A stretch of DNA of 50,168 nt from Actinoallomurus sp. (GCA_025964685.1 JAOPYG010000252.1:1-50168), one strand, 5' to 3'; positions 1 to 8,065 are shown, numbered from the stretch's first letter. Program-made: numbers and translations. Notes: a model not told the origin generated them from the sequence alone.

Positions 1-379
1 CGATCACCACGATCTGCCCCAGGATCATGATCCAGCCCGCGAACCAGCCGAAGACGGCGTTGCCCAGCCGGCTGGACCACTGGTAGATCGCCCCGGAGAT
101 CGGGTACCGCGCCGCCAGCTCCGCGAAACAGAGCGCGACCGTGAACTGCCCGGCCAGCACCACGGGCCAGGTCCAGAAGAAGGCGGGCCCTCCGAAGGAG
201 AATCCGAGTCCGAAGAACTGGAAGACCGTGGTCAGCACGGAGATGAAGGAGAAGCCCGCCGCGAAGGACGCGTAGCGTCCCAGGCTCCGGTGCAGCTGCT
301 GCCGGTAACCGAACGCCTCGAGCGCGCTCTCGTCGCCCGGCGGGTGATCAGGGACGGTAGAGGGGTCCATGACTGACAT
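1..379 (-). CDS. APC-family amino acid permease, N-terminal part (cut by window edge)
   Basis: This is the first ~126 residues of a membrane permease; the rest lies beyond position 1. The translation has a short cytosolic N-terminus, then FGYRQQLHRSLGRYASF, then hydrophobic helices containing SFISVLTTVFQFF and GGPAFFWTWPVVL, and then ELAARYPISGAIYQW. The ARYPxSGAxYQW signature in the second helix region is typical of the amino acid-polyamine-organocation superfamily, GABA/choline permease branch. ATG at 379 is preferred because GGGAG lies about 7 bases upstream; ATG at 370 is an in-frame alternative. A 16-bp inverted repeat sits 21 bp upstream. The substrate cannot be told from this fragment. 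Confidence 0.85.
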   Translation of the reverse strand, partial: MSVMDPSTVPDHPPGDESALEAFGYRQQLHRSLGRYASFAAGFSFISVLTTVFQFFGLGFSFGGPAFFWTWPVVLAGQFTVALCFAELAARYPISGAIYQWSSRLGNAVFGWFAGWIMILGQIVVI

Positions 380-399
380 GTGGGGCTCCCGGTCTGATT

Positions 400-415
400 T
401 CTGTCGGTTGACAGA
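400..415. promoter_or_regulatory. Inverted repeat, likely operator of the permease
   Basis: TCTGTC-GGTT-GACAGA is a perfect 6-4-6 inverted repeat inside an AT-rich patch (398-421). It lies 21 bp upstream of the permease start and 170 bp upstream of the divergent TIGR04222 gene. Its size suits a GntR- or MarR-type dimer. Assignment to the permease is inferred from distance; the regulator is not in view. Confidence 0.4.
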
Positions 416-585
416 TAAATACGGACCGCCGGTTTCCCCTGTGTGTCGAGCCTGTGCCCGACCGGTAAAAAGGTCGGCAGTCGTCCCTGGTCGCGGCGGT
501 GAAGCAGTCGAGATGGAACCGGTCATCCATCGTTCGCATCTGTAGGTATGAGATATCCCGCGGCTTCGATCGGTTGGGGGACAGC

Positions 586-1518
586 ATGTATCTACTCGCG
601 GCAGAGGGTGCTGACACCTGGGGGATCTCCGGTCCCGCCTTCCTCCGGATCTATGTGATCGCGGCGGCGGGGTTCCTGACCGGGACCCTGCTGATTCGTC
701 GGTGGATCCGGGGCGGCCGCCGTAGCGAACGGGAGCTGCATCCCTATGAGGTGGCCTACCTCATCGGCGGGCCGCGCCGCGCGATCGCCACCGCGGTGGC
801 CGGGCTGCGGGCGGATGACGCGATCGAGGCCTCCGAAGACGGACAGCTGTGTGTCACCGCCGCACCTCGGGTGATGCGCACACCACTCGACACCGCCATC
901 CACAACACGGTGCAGGCGGGAAAGGTCACCAGCGCTCAGACGCTCAGGGTCGGCTATGAGGTACGGCAGGCCGTCGACCAGCTTCGGGACGTGCTCGTCC
1001 GCGACGGTCTGGCGGTCGGGCCGCGTCAGCGCGCCCGGTCCCGGCTCGCCGTGGTGTTCCTGGTGGTCCTGCTGGGCGTCGGTGTCGCGCGGCTGGTGGC
1101 CGGCGCGTGGAACGGCCACCCCGTCGGGTACCTGCTGCTGATGCTGATGGCGCTCGCCGTGGTCATCGTCGTGCTGCTGGTGAGGGTGCCGCGTGCGCTG
1201 CGCTCGGGGACCGCCGCCGTCGAGGCGGTGCGTTCTCGCCAGAGCCATCTCGATCCGTCGATGTCACCGGCATGGACCACGTACGGCGCGACCGGCGCGG
1301 CGTTCGGAGTGGCCCTGTTCGGCGTGGCCGCGTTGAACAGCATCGACCCGGAGTTCGCGGCGAGTTCCGACCTGCCGACGCAGTTCCTGCCGGTCGCGGG
1401 GGTGGGCGGTCTGACGGGATGGAGTGACTCCGGCATTGTGTCGACCTACGGTTCGTCCGGTGGCGGGAGCTGCGGAGGTGGCGGTGGCTGCGGAGGCGGT
1501 GGGGGTTGCGGTGGGTGA
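586..1518 (+). CDS. TIGR04222-type membrane protein with Cys/Gly-rich C-terminal tail
   Basis: 310-residue membrane protein. It has one N-terminal hydrophobic helix (about residues 15-37), a soluble stretch of ~110 residues, two adjacent helices (about 155-200) and a weaker fourth hydrophobic segment near 237-252. It ends in a striking tail, CGGGGGCGGGGGCGG, with Cys near residues 296, 302 and 308. ATG 586 is chosen because GGTTGGGGGAC precedes it; upstream in-frame codons read through promoter-like DNA. From memory, TIGR04222 proteins are actinobacterial, carry such Cys/Gly tails and often neighbour DUF692 genes. Here the next gene overlaps this stop by 8 bp. I infer that the tail is a substrate for the neighbouring MNIO enzyme. 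The soluble domain has no assigned activity. Confidence 0.8.
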   Translation: MYLLAAEGADTWGISGPAFLRIYVIAAAGFLTGTLLIRRWIRGGRRSERELHPYEVAYLIGGPRRAIATAVAGLRADDAIEASEDGQLCVTAAPRVMRTPLDTAIHNTVQAGKVTSAQTLRVGYEVRQAVDQLRDVLVRDGLAVGPRQRARSRLAVVFLVVLLGVGVARLVAGAWNGHPVGYLLLMLMALAVVIVVLLVRVPRALRSGTAAVEAVRSRQSHLDPSMSPAWTTYGATGAAFGVALFGVAALNSIDPEFAASSDLPTQFLPVAGVGGLTGWSDSGIVSTYGSSGGGSCGGGGGCGGGGGCGG

Positions 1519-2329
1519 CCTGGATCTGGGCGTGGGCATCGGCTGGCGACCGGACATCGCGGGTTTCGTCGCCGGGCTGCCGGGGCTGCGTTTCGCCGAA
1601 GTGGTCGCCGAGTCGGTCAATGCCGGGCACCCTCCCGAGGGTCTCCTGGCACTTCGCGACCGCGGGGTCACGGTCGTGCCCCACGGAGTACGGCTGTCGC
1701 TGGGCGGGGCGGAGCCGGTCGATCCGCAGCGGGTGGCCCACCTGGCCGGCTGCGCCGACCTGCTCGGCGCGCCACTGGTCAGTGAGCACGTCGCGTTCGT
1801 ACGGGCCGGCGGTGTCGAGGCCGGGCATCTCCTGCCGGTGCCGCGGACCCGGGCCGCGCTGGCGGCGCTGACCGACAACATCGCTCGTACGTGCGCGGAG
1901 CTGCCGGTACCGCTCGCACTCGAACCCATCGCGGCGCTGTTCGACTGGCCCGACGCCGAGTACGACGAGGCCGACTTCCTGACCGAGCTGCTGGAACGTA
2001 CCGACGCGATGCTGCTCCTGGACGTGGCCAACGTGTACGCCAACGCCCGCAATCGCGGCGAGGATCCCCTGGCGCTCCTGGACCGGCTGCCGCTGGAGCG
2101 GATCGCGTACGTCCACGTCGCCGGCGGTGCCGAACACGAGGGCCTGTACCACGACACGCATACCGACCCGGTGCCCGCAGAGGTGCTCGCCCTGGTGAAG
2201 GAGCTGTACGCCCGGCATCGTCCCCCCGGCCTCCTGCTGGAGCGGGACGGCCGTTATCCGCCGGCGGGCGAGCTGCGGGACGAGCTGGACGCGCTCGCCG
2301 CGGCCTCCGGCCTGCCCCGCGTGACATGA
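1511..2329 (+). CDS. DUF692 (MNIO) family multinuclear non-heme iron enzyme
   Basis: 272-residue TIM-barrel protein of the DUF692/UPF0276 family. Characterised relatives (MbnB of methanobactin, TglH, bufferin-forming enzymes) use a two- or three-iron centre to modify Cys residues of peptides. The usual ligand positions are visible: PHGVRLSLG (His58), SEH (Glu92), LEP (Glu138), LLLDVANVY (Asp171), YVHVAG (His202), HDTHTDPVP (Asp215, His217) and LLERD (Glu244). Common family motifs LENV, DVNN and HLAGH appear here as LEPI, DVAN and HVAGG, so this is a divergent branch. GTG 1511 starts inside the previous gene; GTG 1499 is an alternative with a poorly spaced Shine-Dalgarno. The stop overlaps the next ATG (ATGA), so the three genes are likely translated together. 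Confidence 0.88.
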   Translation: MGDLDLGVGIGWRPDIAGFVAGLPGLRFAEVVAESVNAGHPPEGLLALRDRGVTVVPHGVRLSLGGAEPVDPQRVAHLAGCADLLGAPLVSEHVAFVRAGGVEAGHLLPVPRTRAALAALTDNIARTCAELPVPLALEPIAALFDWPDAEYDEADFLTELLERTDAMLLLDVANVYANARNRGEDPLALLDRLPLERIAYVHVAGGAEHEGLYHDTHTDPVPAEVLALVKELYARHRPPGLLLERDGRYPPAGELRDELDALAAASGLPRVT

Positions 2330-2772
2330 CGCCGCGGGAGGATCTCGCCGCCGCCCAGGCGGCACTGGTGGCCGCCCTGGTGGCCGGCGGGCCGACGCCG
2401 GCCGGCTTCGACCCGATACGGGTTGCCGCCGCGGCCCGCGCGCTGATGGGCAAGAGGGCCGGGGAGGTCGCCCGAGCCTGGCCGTCCCTGGCGGCCGTTC
2501 ACGGGGCTCGGTGGATGGCGGTCTTCGCGGAGTGGGCCCGCGACCGTCCCGCCCGGGGGGCGCGGCTGGACGGCTGGGACTTCGCCCGTGCCCACCGCGA
2601 CTCCCTGCCGCCCGCCGCCGCGCTGGAGCTTCTGATGTGGGAGGCCGCGTGGCGTCAGAGCGGTGACGGCGCGCCGCGACGCCGCCACTTCTCCACGAGC
2701 ACCGCGCCGGGTGGCGTGCTCGTCCGCATGTTCGGCCGCTCCCGGCTCATCCCCCTCCGGTCCAGACCCTGA
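2326..2772 (+). CDS. Small partner protein of the DUF692 enzyme (SCO6045 C-terminal-like)
   Basis: 148-residue soluble protein, mostly helical and rich in Ala and Arg. It contains KRAGEVARAWPSLAAV, GWDFAR and EAAWRQSGDGAPRRR, and it ends in a basic tail. It starts in an ATGA overlap with the DUF692 stop, which is strong evidence for a functional pair. I recall this domain as a C-terminal extension of actinobacterial DUF692 proteins such as Streptomyces coelicolor SCO6045; that link is from memory. By position it should play the part of MbnC or other MNIO partner proteins that recruit the substrate, although it has little obvious sequence likeness to them. Confidence 0.65.
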   Translation: MTPREDLAAAQAALVAALVAGGPTPAGFDPIRVAAAARALMGKRAGEVARAWPSLAAVHGARWMAVFAEWARDRPARGARLDGWDFARAHRDSLPPAAALELLMWEAAWRQSGDGAPRRRHFSTSTAPGGVLVRMFGRSRLIPLRSRP

Positions 2773-2783
2773 CTCCGTAGGTT

Positions 2784-3665
2784 TCAATGGCCGGCGAGCA
2801 GATCGGTCTCGGCGGCGTCGAGGAGCTGCTGGAGGTGCAGCCCGTGCCGCACGTCCGGCCCGTTCGGGGTGCGGTGTTCAACCGCGTCCGCGAACTCCGC
2901 GACCATCGTCTGGAACGCCTCCGGCCCCGTCACCTCGGCACAGTCGATCATGGCGGAACCACCGGGTCCGAAGATCTCGATCTCGGCGCGGGCCGGCTCG
3001 TCCGCCGATGCCCTCGCGCACAACGATGCCTCGCTGTACCGGCCGCCCTCATGTTCGAGCTGCAACCCAACCCATCCGGCGGGGTCACCGTGCGCCCGGA
3101 TGGCCACCGTATGGCCGAGGGCGGTATCAAGCAGGTCCAGGACATCCACCCCCATGTCCATCAGCACCCCGCGCTCGGCCCGCCATCGCGGCACCGGCGC
3201 ACCGGCGGCCAGCCCCGCGGAGATGAGGCGTCCCGTGCCGCCCAGCGGGTGCGTCCGCTTGATCTGCATCGAGAGGAACGCTCGTACGGGGACCGTGTAA
3301 CGCCATGTCAACGCGACCTGAGAGACGGCATGAGCGGCGGCGACCGCGCCGGCCAGCTCCTCGGCGCCGGCGAGGTCACCGGCGATCGGCCTGCTCAGCA
3401 GCACCGCCTTACGCCGACCCGCCGCGATGACGGCCAGCGCGGACTGCGCGGCGGGCGGCACGGCGAACACGACGGCGTCGCAGTGCTCGAGCATTTCGAC
3501 GAAGCGCCCGAAGGCGGGCACCGAGAACCGCTCCGCGAGATCACGCGTGGCGTCCGGTGAACGCGACCACAGGCCCGCGAATCCAAGGTTCGAACAGCAC
3601 GCGAGCGCCGGCGCGTACTCGGCGGCCAAGCGGCCCGCCCCGGCGAGACCAACGGTTGCCCCCAT
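2784..3665 (-). CDS. Gfo/Idh/MocA family NAD(P)-dependent oxidoreductase
   Basis: 293-residue protein with an N-terminal Rossmann fold: GLAGAGRLAAEYAPAL is the dinucleotide-binding loop, followed by DAVVFAVPP at the end of the fourth strand. The usual EKP motif of the family, which supplies the catalytic Lys, is replaced by LSRPIAGDLAGAEEL, so the Lys is missing and activity is uncertain. The C-terminal half fits the dimerising beta-sheet domain. It converges on the preceding operon with an 11-bp gap. The substrate, normally a sugar or inositol, is unknown. Confidence 0.7.
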   Translation of the reverse strand: MGATVGLAGAGRLAAEYAPALACCSNLGFAGLWSRSPDATRDLAERFSVPAFGRFVEMLEHCDAVVFAVPPAAQSALAVIAAGRRKAVLLSRPIAGDLAGAEELAGAVAAAHAVSQVALTWRYTVPVRAFLSMQIKRTHPLGGTGRLISAGLAAGAPVPRWRAERGVLMDMGVDVLDLLDTALGHTVAIRAHGDPAGWVGLQLEHEGGRYSEASLCARASADEPARAEIEIFGPGGSAMIDCAEVTGPEAFQTMVAEFADAVEHRTPNGPDVRHGLHLQQLLDAAETDLLAGH

Positions 3666-3754
3666 CTGTCCACGGTAGAACTCCGCCGTAAACCCGGCTG
3701 CACCTGGGGTGGTGTCACCAGGTCCGCGCGTTCAGCCGGTCTGCTGTTCCCGTG

Positions 3755-4426
3755 TCAGCAGGGCGAGCGCTCAGACAGGAAATAGGTCAGGCCAGCGGTG
3801 GTCAGCTTCAGCGCCTTGGCACCGTTCAGCGAGGTCTTCTGTCCGACCTGGCCGTACTCCATTTCCTGCAGATTGCGCCCGAGCTCGTCCGGGGACATGT
3901 TGCCCAGGCCCAGCTCGACGGTGCCCCATGGCGCCTTCGTCCATTCGCCGTCGGCGGTTCGGGCGATGGCGGAGGACTCGCCGTGCGCCTTCCAGAAGTC
4001 CGGGCCCGTCTACAGATAGGTCGTGCTGCCGACGTCGATCCGGTTCACCTGGTCGCCACTGAACGTATAGGTGCCGCGTGCGGTGCCGGCCCTGGTGACG
4101 GTGAACGTCGCAGGGCCGCCACCGTACGTGCCACTGAGGGCCAGACCGGGCACCTTCCGGAGGTTCCGACCGGCCTTGTGTGCCGCCTTGCCGGTGACCG
4201 TCTTCGGATCGTCACGGGTCCCGGCGATCACGACGATGACCACAAGGACGACCGTGAGCAGACCGGTGACCAGGGCCAGGAGGACGACGCCACGCTTGTT
4301 CCGCGACCGCGGTTCTTCTCGTTCACGGTCCGGTGGCTCCCCATATTGCAGCGATGTCGCCGTGACGCTACACCGCGGTGATCGCCCACCGGACATCAAT
4401 TCGGGACAACCGGTTCCCTCGCCCAT
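3755..4426 (-). pseudogene. Single-pass membrane protein interrupted by an in-frame amber codon
   Basis: Read on the minus strand, the gene begins at ATG 4426, ten bases after the methyltransferase stop. It has a polar N-tail, one strong helix (GVVLLALVTGLLTVVLVVIV) and an extracytoplasmic domain. The frame meets TAG at 4010-4012 directly after GSTTYL, then continues for 84 sense codons (TGPDFWKAHGESSAIAR, then GKAP-like and GNMSPDELGRN stretches) to a TGA at 3755. The sequence after the stop keeps normal codon use and protein character, so one base change, most simply AAG to TAG, split the gene. The intact form would be about 222 residues, anchored outside the membrane and similar in build to actinobacterial lipoproteins of unknown role. 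A sequencing error is the main alternative. Confidence 0.65.
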
Positions 4427-4435
4427 CAAGCGGCG

Positions 4436-5497
4436 TCAGACGGCCTCCAGTTGCAGGATGGAGTAGCCCCCTCCTGCCGGGTCCGTGGCCGTACGGCGCC
4501 AGCCTGACGCTGCGAACAGCGCGTCGTACTCATCCACGTCGCGCTCCATGCCGCGTGTGACGTTGAGCATGTTCATGTCGACGCGGGTCGAGAAGTCGGG
4601 CTTGCCGATCTCGCCGATGACCATTTCCACGACCAGCGCGCGTCCGCCCGGGCCGGCGGCGGAACGGCAGTTGCGCAGGATCGTCACGCACCGCTCGTCG
4701 TCCCAGTCGTGCATGATCATTTTGAGGAGGTAGAGGTCCGCAGCGGGCACCTCCTCCAAGAAGTCACCGGCCACGGCGGTGAAGCGGTCGGACAAGCCGG
4801 CCTTCGCGGCCTCGCGCCGTGCTCCCTCGACGACGTGAGGCAGGTCCAGCACCTGGCCCCGGAGCTGCGGATTGGCCCGCATCAGTCCCAGCACGAAGTC
4901 ACCGTGGGCGCCACCGACGTCTACCACCGTGGAGACACCGCCGGTGTCGACGATGGCCACGGCTCCCTGTGACACCAGACCGGAGAGGTCGCCCATCGCT
5001 GCGGCGAAGAGCGCTGCCTCCTCGGCGTTCTCCGGCAGCGCGAAGTACTCGAAAAGGTCCATGCCCAGGGCCGCTTTCGTCTGACTGCCACCCTGCCGTA
5101 CCGCATCCGGAAAGTGTTCCCACGACTGCCAGTGCGCGTGTGCGGTCTGAATCAGCGCGAGAGCGCGCAGAGAGCCGGGGACATCCGAGCGGAGCAGCTG
5201 CCCGCGTCCCGTGAGCCCGAAACGGCGGTCTCCCTCGTAACCGAGCAGGCCGAGGGAGGCGGCCGCGCGCATCAGACGGTAGGTGGCACGGGGCTCGCTG
5301 GCCGCGCGCTTGGCGACGTCCTCGGCCGTCTCGGCGCCGGCGGCGAGGTGATCGGGGATGCGCAGCATGGCGATCGCGCGGGTGGTCTGGGAGACCCAGG
5401 CGCCGGTGATCATGTGGAGAACGGCGCCGGCGTCGGCCGCGGCCCGCATGGCGTCGTCCGGCGTCGTGTAGCTGGGGTCGTTACTTCCCTCGAGCAT
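4436..5497 (-). CDS. SAM-dependent O-methyltransferase (COMT/hydroxyneurosporene type)
   Basis: 353-residue class I methyltransferase of the plant-COMT-like family used on phenols and polyketides. An N-terminal winged-helix dimerisation domain (about 20-110) carries the ATYRLMRAAASLGLL pattern. The SAM site is VVDVGGAHGD (191-200), and DLYLLKMIMHDWDDERC holds the family's catalytic His263 in HDW. AGGAG lies 9 bp before ATG 5497. The gene is divergent from an AraC-family regulator, and direct repeats lie between them, so control by that regulator is likely. The acceptor molecule is unknown. Confidence 0.88.
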   Translation of the reverse strand: MLEGSNDPSYTTPDDAMRAAADAGAVLHMITGAWVSQTTRAIAMLRIPDHLAAGAETAEDVAKRAASEPRATYRLMRAAASLGLLGYEGDRRFGLTGRGQLLRSDVPGSLRALALIQTAHAHWQSWEHFPDAVRQGGSQTKAALGMDLFEYFALPENAEEAALFAAAMGDLSGLVSQGAVAIVDTGGVSTVVDVGGAHGDFVLGLMRANPQLRGQVLDLPHVVEGARREAAKAGLSDRFTAVAGDFLEEVPAADLYLLKMIMHDWDDERCVTILRNCRSAAGPGGRALVVEMVIGEIGKPDFSTRVDMNMLNVTRGMERDVDEYDALFAASGWRRTATDPAGGGYSILQLEAV

Positions 5498-5588
5498 TAA
5501 GAAGGCTCCTGAGCCAATCGCTTGTCGATGGTTCTGCGGCGGATTCGACCGGCGAAAGGCCGGGTCGGTGCATCGCGCAATTGACTTT

Positions 5589-5602
5589 AGATGTGGGCAT
5601 CT
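5589..5602. promoter_or_regulatory. Inverted repeat in the methyltransferase/AraC intergenic region
   Basis: AGATG-TGGG-CATCT, a perfect 5-4-5 inverted repeat in an AT-richer stretch about 90 bp upstream of the methyltransferase start. The 5498-5937 gap holds this element and the direct repeats at 5634-5670; I see no convincing gene in it. It may be an operator, but it is short enough to occur by chance. Confidence 0.25.
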
Positions 5603-5633
5603 TCATGCGATTGGATGCCGGCGTCAGCGATCT

Positions 5634-5670
5634 GGAATCTCCGTGCCATGCGGTTGGAACCTGCGTGCCA
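5634..5670. promoter_or_regulatory. Direct repeats, candidate AraC-family operator
   Basis: GGAATCTCCGTGCCA (5634-5648) and GGAACCTGCGTGCCA (5656-5670) match at 13 of 15 positions with a period of 22 bp, about two helical turns. AraC-family activators typically bind such same-face direct repeats. The pair lies between the divergent methyltransferase and AraC-type genes. Confidence 0.5.
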
Positions 5671-5937
5671 AGATTGTATTTACGCGCCAAGGAGGGCGAG
5701 GCAATAGATCGAGTGAAGGGTCGTGCTAGCCTGAACGGCAATCGTCCACTCTCCCGTTTGGCTGAGATCGCCGTGCAGTTCGCCGACAACGAACGATCGG
5801 GTTCGCTCCGCGCGCTGGGCGCAGACGTACCTGCCCCCAACGCCCGTCAGTACCTCGTAGACGTCTCGGTTCCCTCGGCCGCACCCGATCCGATCGAGAT
5901 GCTGCACCGCGGGTGGGATCAGCAGGTCGGCGGGGTG

Positions 5938-6822
5938 ATGCCCATCCCGCCCGTCACGTCTCCGCCAGGGGTAGACGCCGACTACCGGGTCAGAATCCTC
6001 CACTCCAAAGTCGACGATGCCGTAGTCGAGGACTTGTACAGCGAGGCCATCGTCGGCGGCACGGGTGGCCGGTTCAACCACATGAATGATCGAGTGGTCG
6101 TCCACCTCGTACAAAAGGGTGAATGGCGCTTCTCCGGGCTTCGCGACCCAGATTTCGTCTCCGTCGGATCCGACCAGTTGTGCATCCGGTACAACAATCC
6201 CCCGTGGCAATTCGAGATCGACCCGGCGACGAGAGCACAGGTACTGGTCCTGCCGACGACGGAGCTGCGCCCGCTCGTCGGTGATCGGGCGATCGTCAGC
6301 TCGCAGACCGACCCCGAGGCGCAACTGCTCATGGCGTACCTCAACCTATTGCGTGCGACGCTGAAGGATCTCACCGATGCCGGGGTACGCGCGGCGCGCA
6401 ACGCCATGATGGAGCTTCTCAAGGGAGTGCTGGCCCACCGCGTCGTCGTCGACGAGCCTCAGCTCTTCCCGGCGCTGCTGCAGGCAGCGAAGGAGGTCGC
6501 GGAGGCGCACCTGCTCGACGCGGACCTTGCCCCCCGCGATCTGGCCCAGGCCTTGAACGTCTCCGTACGCACGCTGCATCGTGCGTTCGCCGGTGCCGAC
6601 GAATCAGTCATGGCATACGTACGTGCTCGGAGACTGGAACAGGCCCGGCTCGAACTCGCCGCGTCGCCGAACCGGCCGGCCGTCTCGGAGCTCGCCGCGC
6701 GCTGGCACTTCTCCGACAGCAGCCACTTCACGCGTGCGTTCAAGCAGCGGTACGGCGAGACACCGACGGCGTACTCCCGGCGGGCGGGGCCTGACCAGGG
6801 GCACGCACCGGACCACACGTGA
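5938..6822 (+). CDS. AraC-family transcriptional regulator
   Basis: 294-residue regulator. The N-terminal ~180 residues fit the AraC-binding-like sensor domain (DRVVVHLVQKGEWRF and a following beta-rich stretch). The last ~100 residues hold two helix-turn-helix units: LAPRDLAQALNVSVRTLHRAF, then VSELAARWHFSDSSHFTRAF with the FKQRYGETPTAYSRR signature. ATG 5938 is preferred on typical length and on the non-coding look of upstream DNA, which carries operator-like repeats; ATG 5899 and an ATG far upstream at 5605 are open in frame. The Shine-Dalgarno is weak. It probably controls the divergent O-methyltransferase and perhaps the M24-like gene 41 bp downstream. Confidence 0.8.
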   Translation: MPIPPVTSPPGVDADYRVRILHSKVDDAVVEDLYSEAIVGGTGGRFNHMNDRVVVHLVQKGEWRFSGLRDPDFVSVGSDQLCIRYNNPPWQFEIDPATRAQVLVLPTTELRPLVGDRAIVSSQTDPEAQLLMAYLNLLRATLKDLTDAGVRAARNAMMELLKGVLAHRVVVDEPQLFPALLQAAKEVAEAHLLDADLAPRDLAQALNVSVRTLHRAFAGADESVMAYVRARRLEQARLELAASPNRPAVSELAARWHFSDSSHFTRAFKQRYGETPTAYSRRAGPDQGHAPDHT

Positions 6823-6863
6823 TCCTCCATCATCCATTGCAAACGAGTGCATAGTCCCCGACC

Positions 6864-8030
6864 ATGCATGATGTGCCAATCGATGATCCACGTCCCGAGC
6901 CCTTGTTCTCCGCGGCGGAGATGCGCCGGCGCCGGGACGACGTCCGCGCCGAACTGAACCGCCGCGACCTGTCCCATGCCCTCGTCTACGGCGCGAACCG
7001 CTCCGGCGCCGCGGTGTCCTGGCTGACCGGGTGGCCGGTCACCCGGGAAGCGCTGCTGGTCGTCGGTCCTGAGGAGGCCGACGACGTGCTCCTGGTCTCG
7101 TTCTACAACCATGTGCCGCAGGCTCGCCGGCTGTCGCGCGTGCCGGTCGAGTGGACCGGCCGGAACGCGATCACGACCGCGCTCGACCGGCTCGACTCCG
7201 GCGGGCGTCCCGCTCGCGCCGGTGTGGTCGGCCCCCTGCCGTTCTGGCACTACCGGGCACTGGCCGACCGCGTCGCCGAAGTGGTCGACCTCAACCCTGC
7301 CTACACCGCGATGCGCATGGTGAAGTCCGCGGAGGAGGTGGCCGCCCTGCGAAGAGCCGCGGCGCTCACCGACGCCGCGGTCGGGGCGCTCGAGCGGGCC
7401 CTGCGCGAGGGGGCGACCGAACACGAGCTCGTGGCCGAGCTGGAGCGCTCCTACGTCGCGGTGGGCGGTATGCACCACATCCACTACCTCGGCGTCACGG
7501 GAATGGACGATCCCTCCCACTGCGTGCCCGCCCAGTGGCCGACCAGCCGGCGGATCCGCCGCCGTGACGTCCTCACCTGCGAGATCAGCGTGGCCGTCGC
7601 GCCGGAGTACGCGGGGCAGCTGCTGCGGACCTTCACCGTCGGCGCCGCCCCCACCCCGCTGTACGCGCACCTGCACGCGGTCGCCGAGGAGGCGTTCGAG
7701 GCGATCCGCGCACGCCTGGTCCCCGGCACACACGCCAGGGAGCTCGCGGCCGCCGGAGCCGTCATCGAGACGACCGGGTACACGGCGGTCGACGACCTCG
7801 TGCACGGATTCGGCGGCGGCTACCTTCCTCCGGTCATCGACGGCCCGGCCCGGCCGCCCGGCGCCGTCCCCGACCTCGTCCTGGCCGCCGGCATGACCGT
7901 GGTCGTCCAGCCGAACGTCGTCACCCGCGACCTGAACGCCGGGGTCCAGACCGGCGAGCTGCTGCTCGTCACGGACAACGGCGCCGAGCGCCTGCACGAC
8001 TACCCGTACGGCCTCCACCAGGTCGGCTGA
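6864..8030 (+). CDS. M24 family (pita-bread fold) peptidase-like protein with altered metal site
   Basis: 388-residue homologue of Xaa-Pro peptidases and creatinase. The N-terminal creatinase-like domain spans about 15-160 (GAAVSWLTGWPVTREALLVV) and is followed by KSAEEVAALRRAAALTD, a hallmark of the family boundary. In active M24 peptidases two Asp, one His and two Glu bind the metals. Here the His-containing VHGFGGGYLPP is kept, but the Asp region reads CEISVAVAPEYAGQLLRTF, the IEPG-type Glu site reads VVVQPNVV and the last Glu site reads GVQTGELLLVT. It may therefore be metal-free, as creatinase is. It follows the AraC gene in the same direction by 41 bp. The substrate is unknown. Confidence 0.75.
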   Translation: MHDVPIDDPRPEPLFSAAEMRRRRDDVRAELNRRDLSHALVYGANRSGAAVSWLTGWPVTREALLVVGPEEADDVLLVSFYNHVPQARRLSRVPVEWTGRNAITTALDRLDSGGRPARAGVVGPLPFWHYRALADRVAEVVDLNPAYTAMRMVKSAEEVAALRRAAALTDAAVGALERALREGATEHELVAELERSYVAVGGMHHIHYLGVTGMDDPSHCVPAQWPTSRRIRRRDVLTCEISVAVAPEYAGQLLRTFTVGAAPTPLYAHLHAVAEEAFEAIRARLVPGTHARELAAAGAVIETTGYTAVDDLVHGFGGGYLPPVIDGPARPPGAVPDLVLAAGMTVVVQPNVVTRDLNAGVQTGELLLVTDNGAERLHDYPYGLHQVG

Positions 8031-8065
8031 CCGCGACCGCAGCTGGGGGAGGCGCGCCTGGCGGA

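Noticed and set aside
592..1248. Antisense frame opposite the TIGR04222 gene
   Set aside because: It is a high-GC shadow with no domain and His/Arg/Gly-rich composition.
3575..3600. GGTTCGAA-like string resembling a tRNA T-loop
   Set aside because: It lies inside the Gfo/Idh/MocA coding region and no cloverleaf arms can be drawn around it.
5605..5937. N-terminal 100+ residues upstream of the AraC start
   Set aside because: The stretch has lower GC, holds operator-like direct repeats and would make the regulator unusually long.
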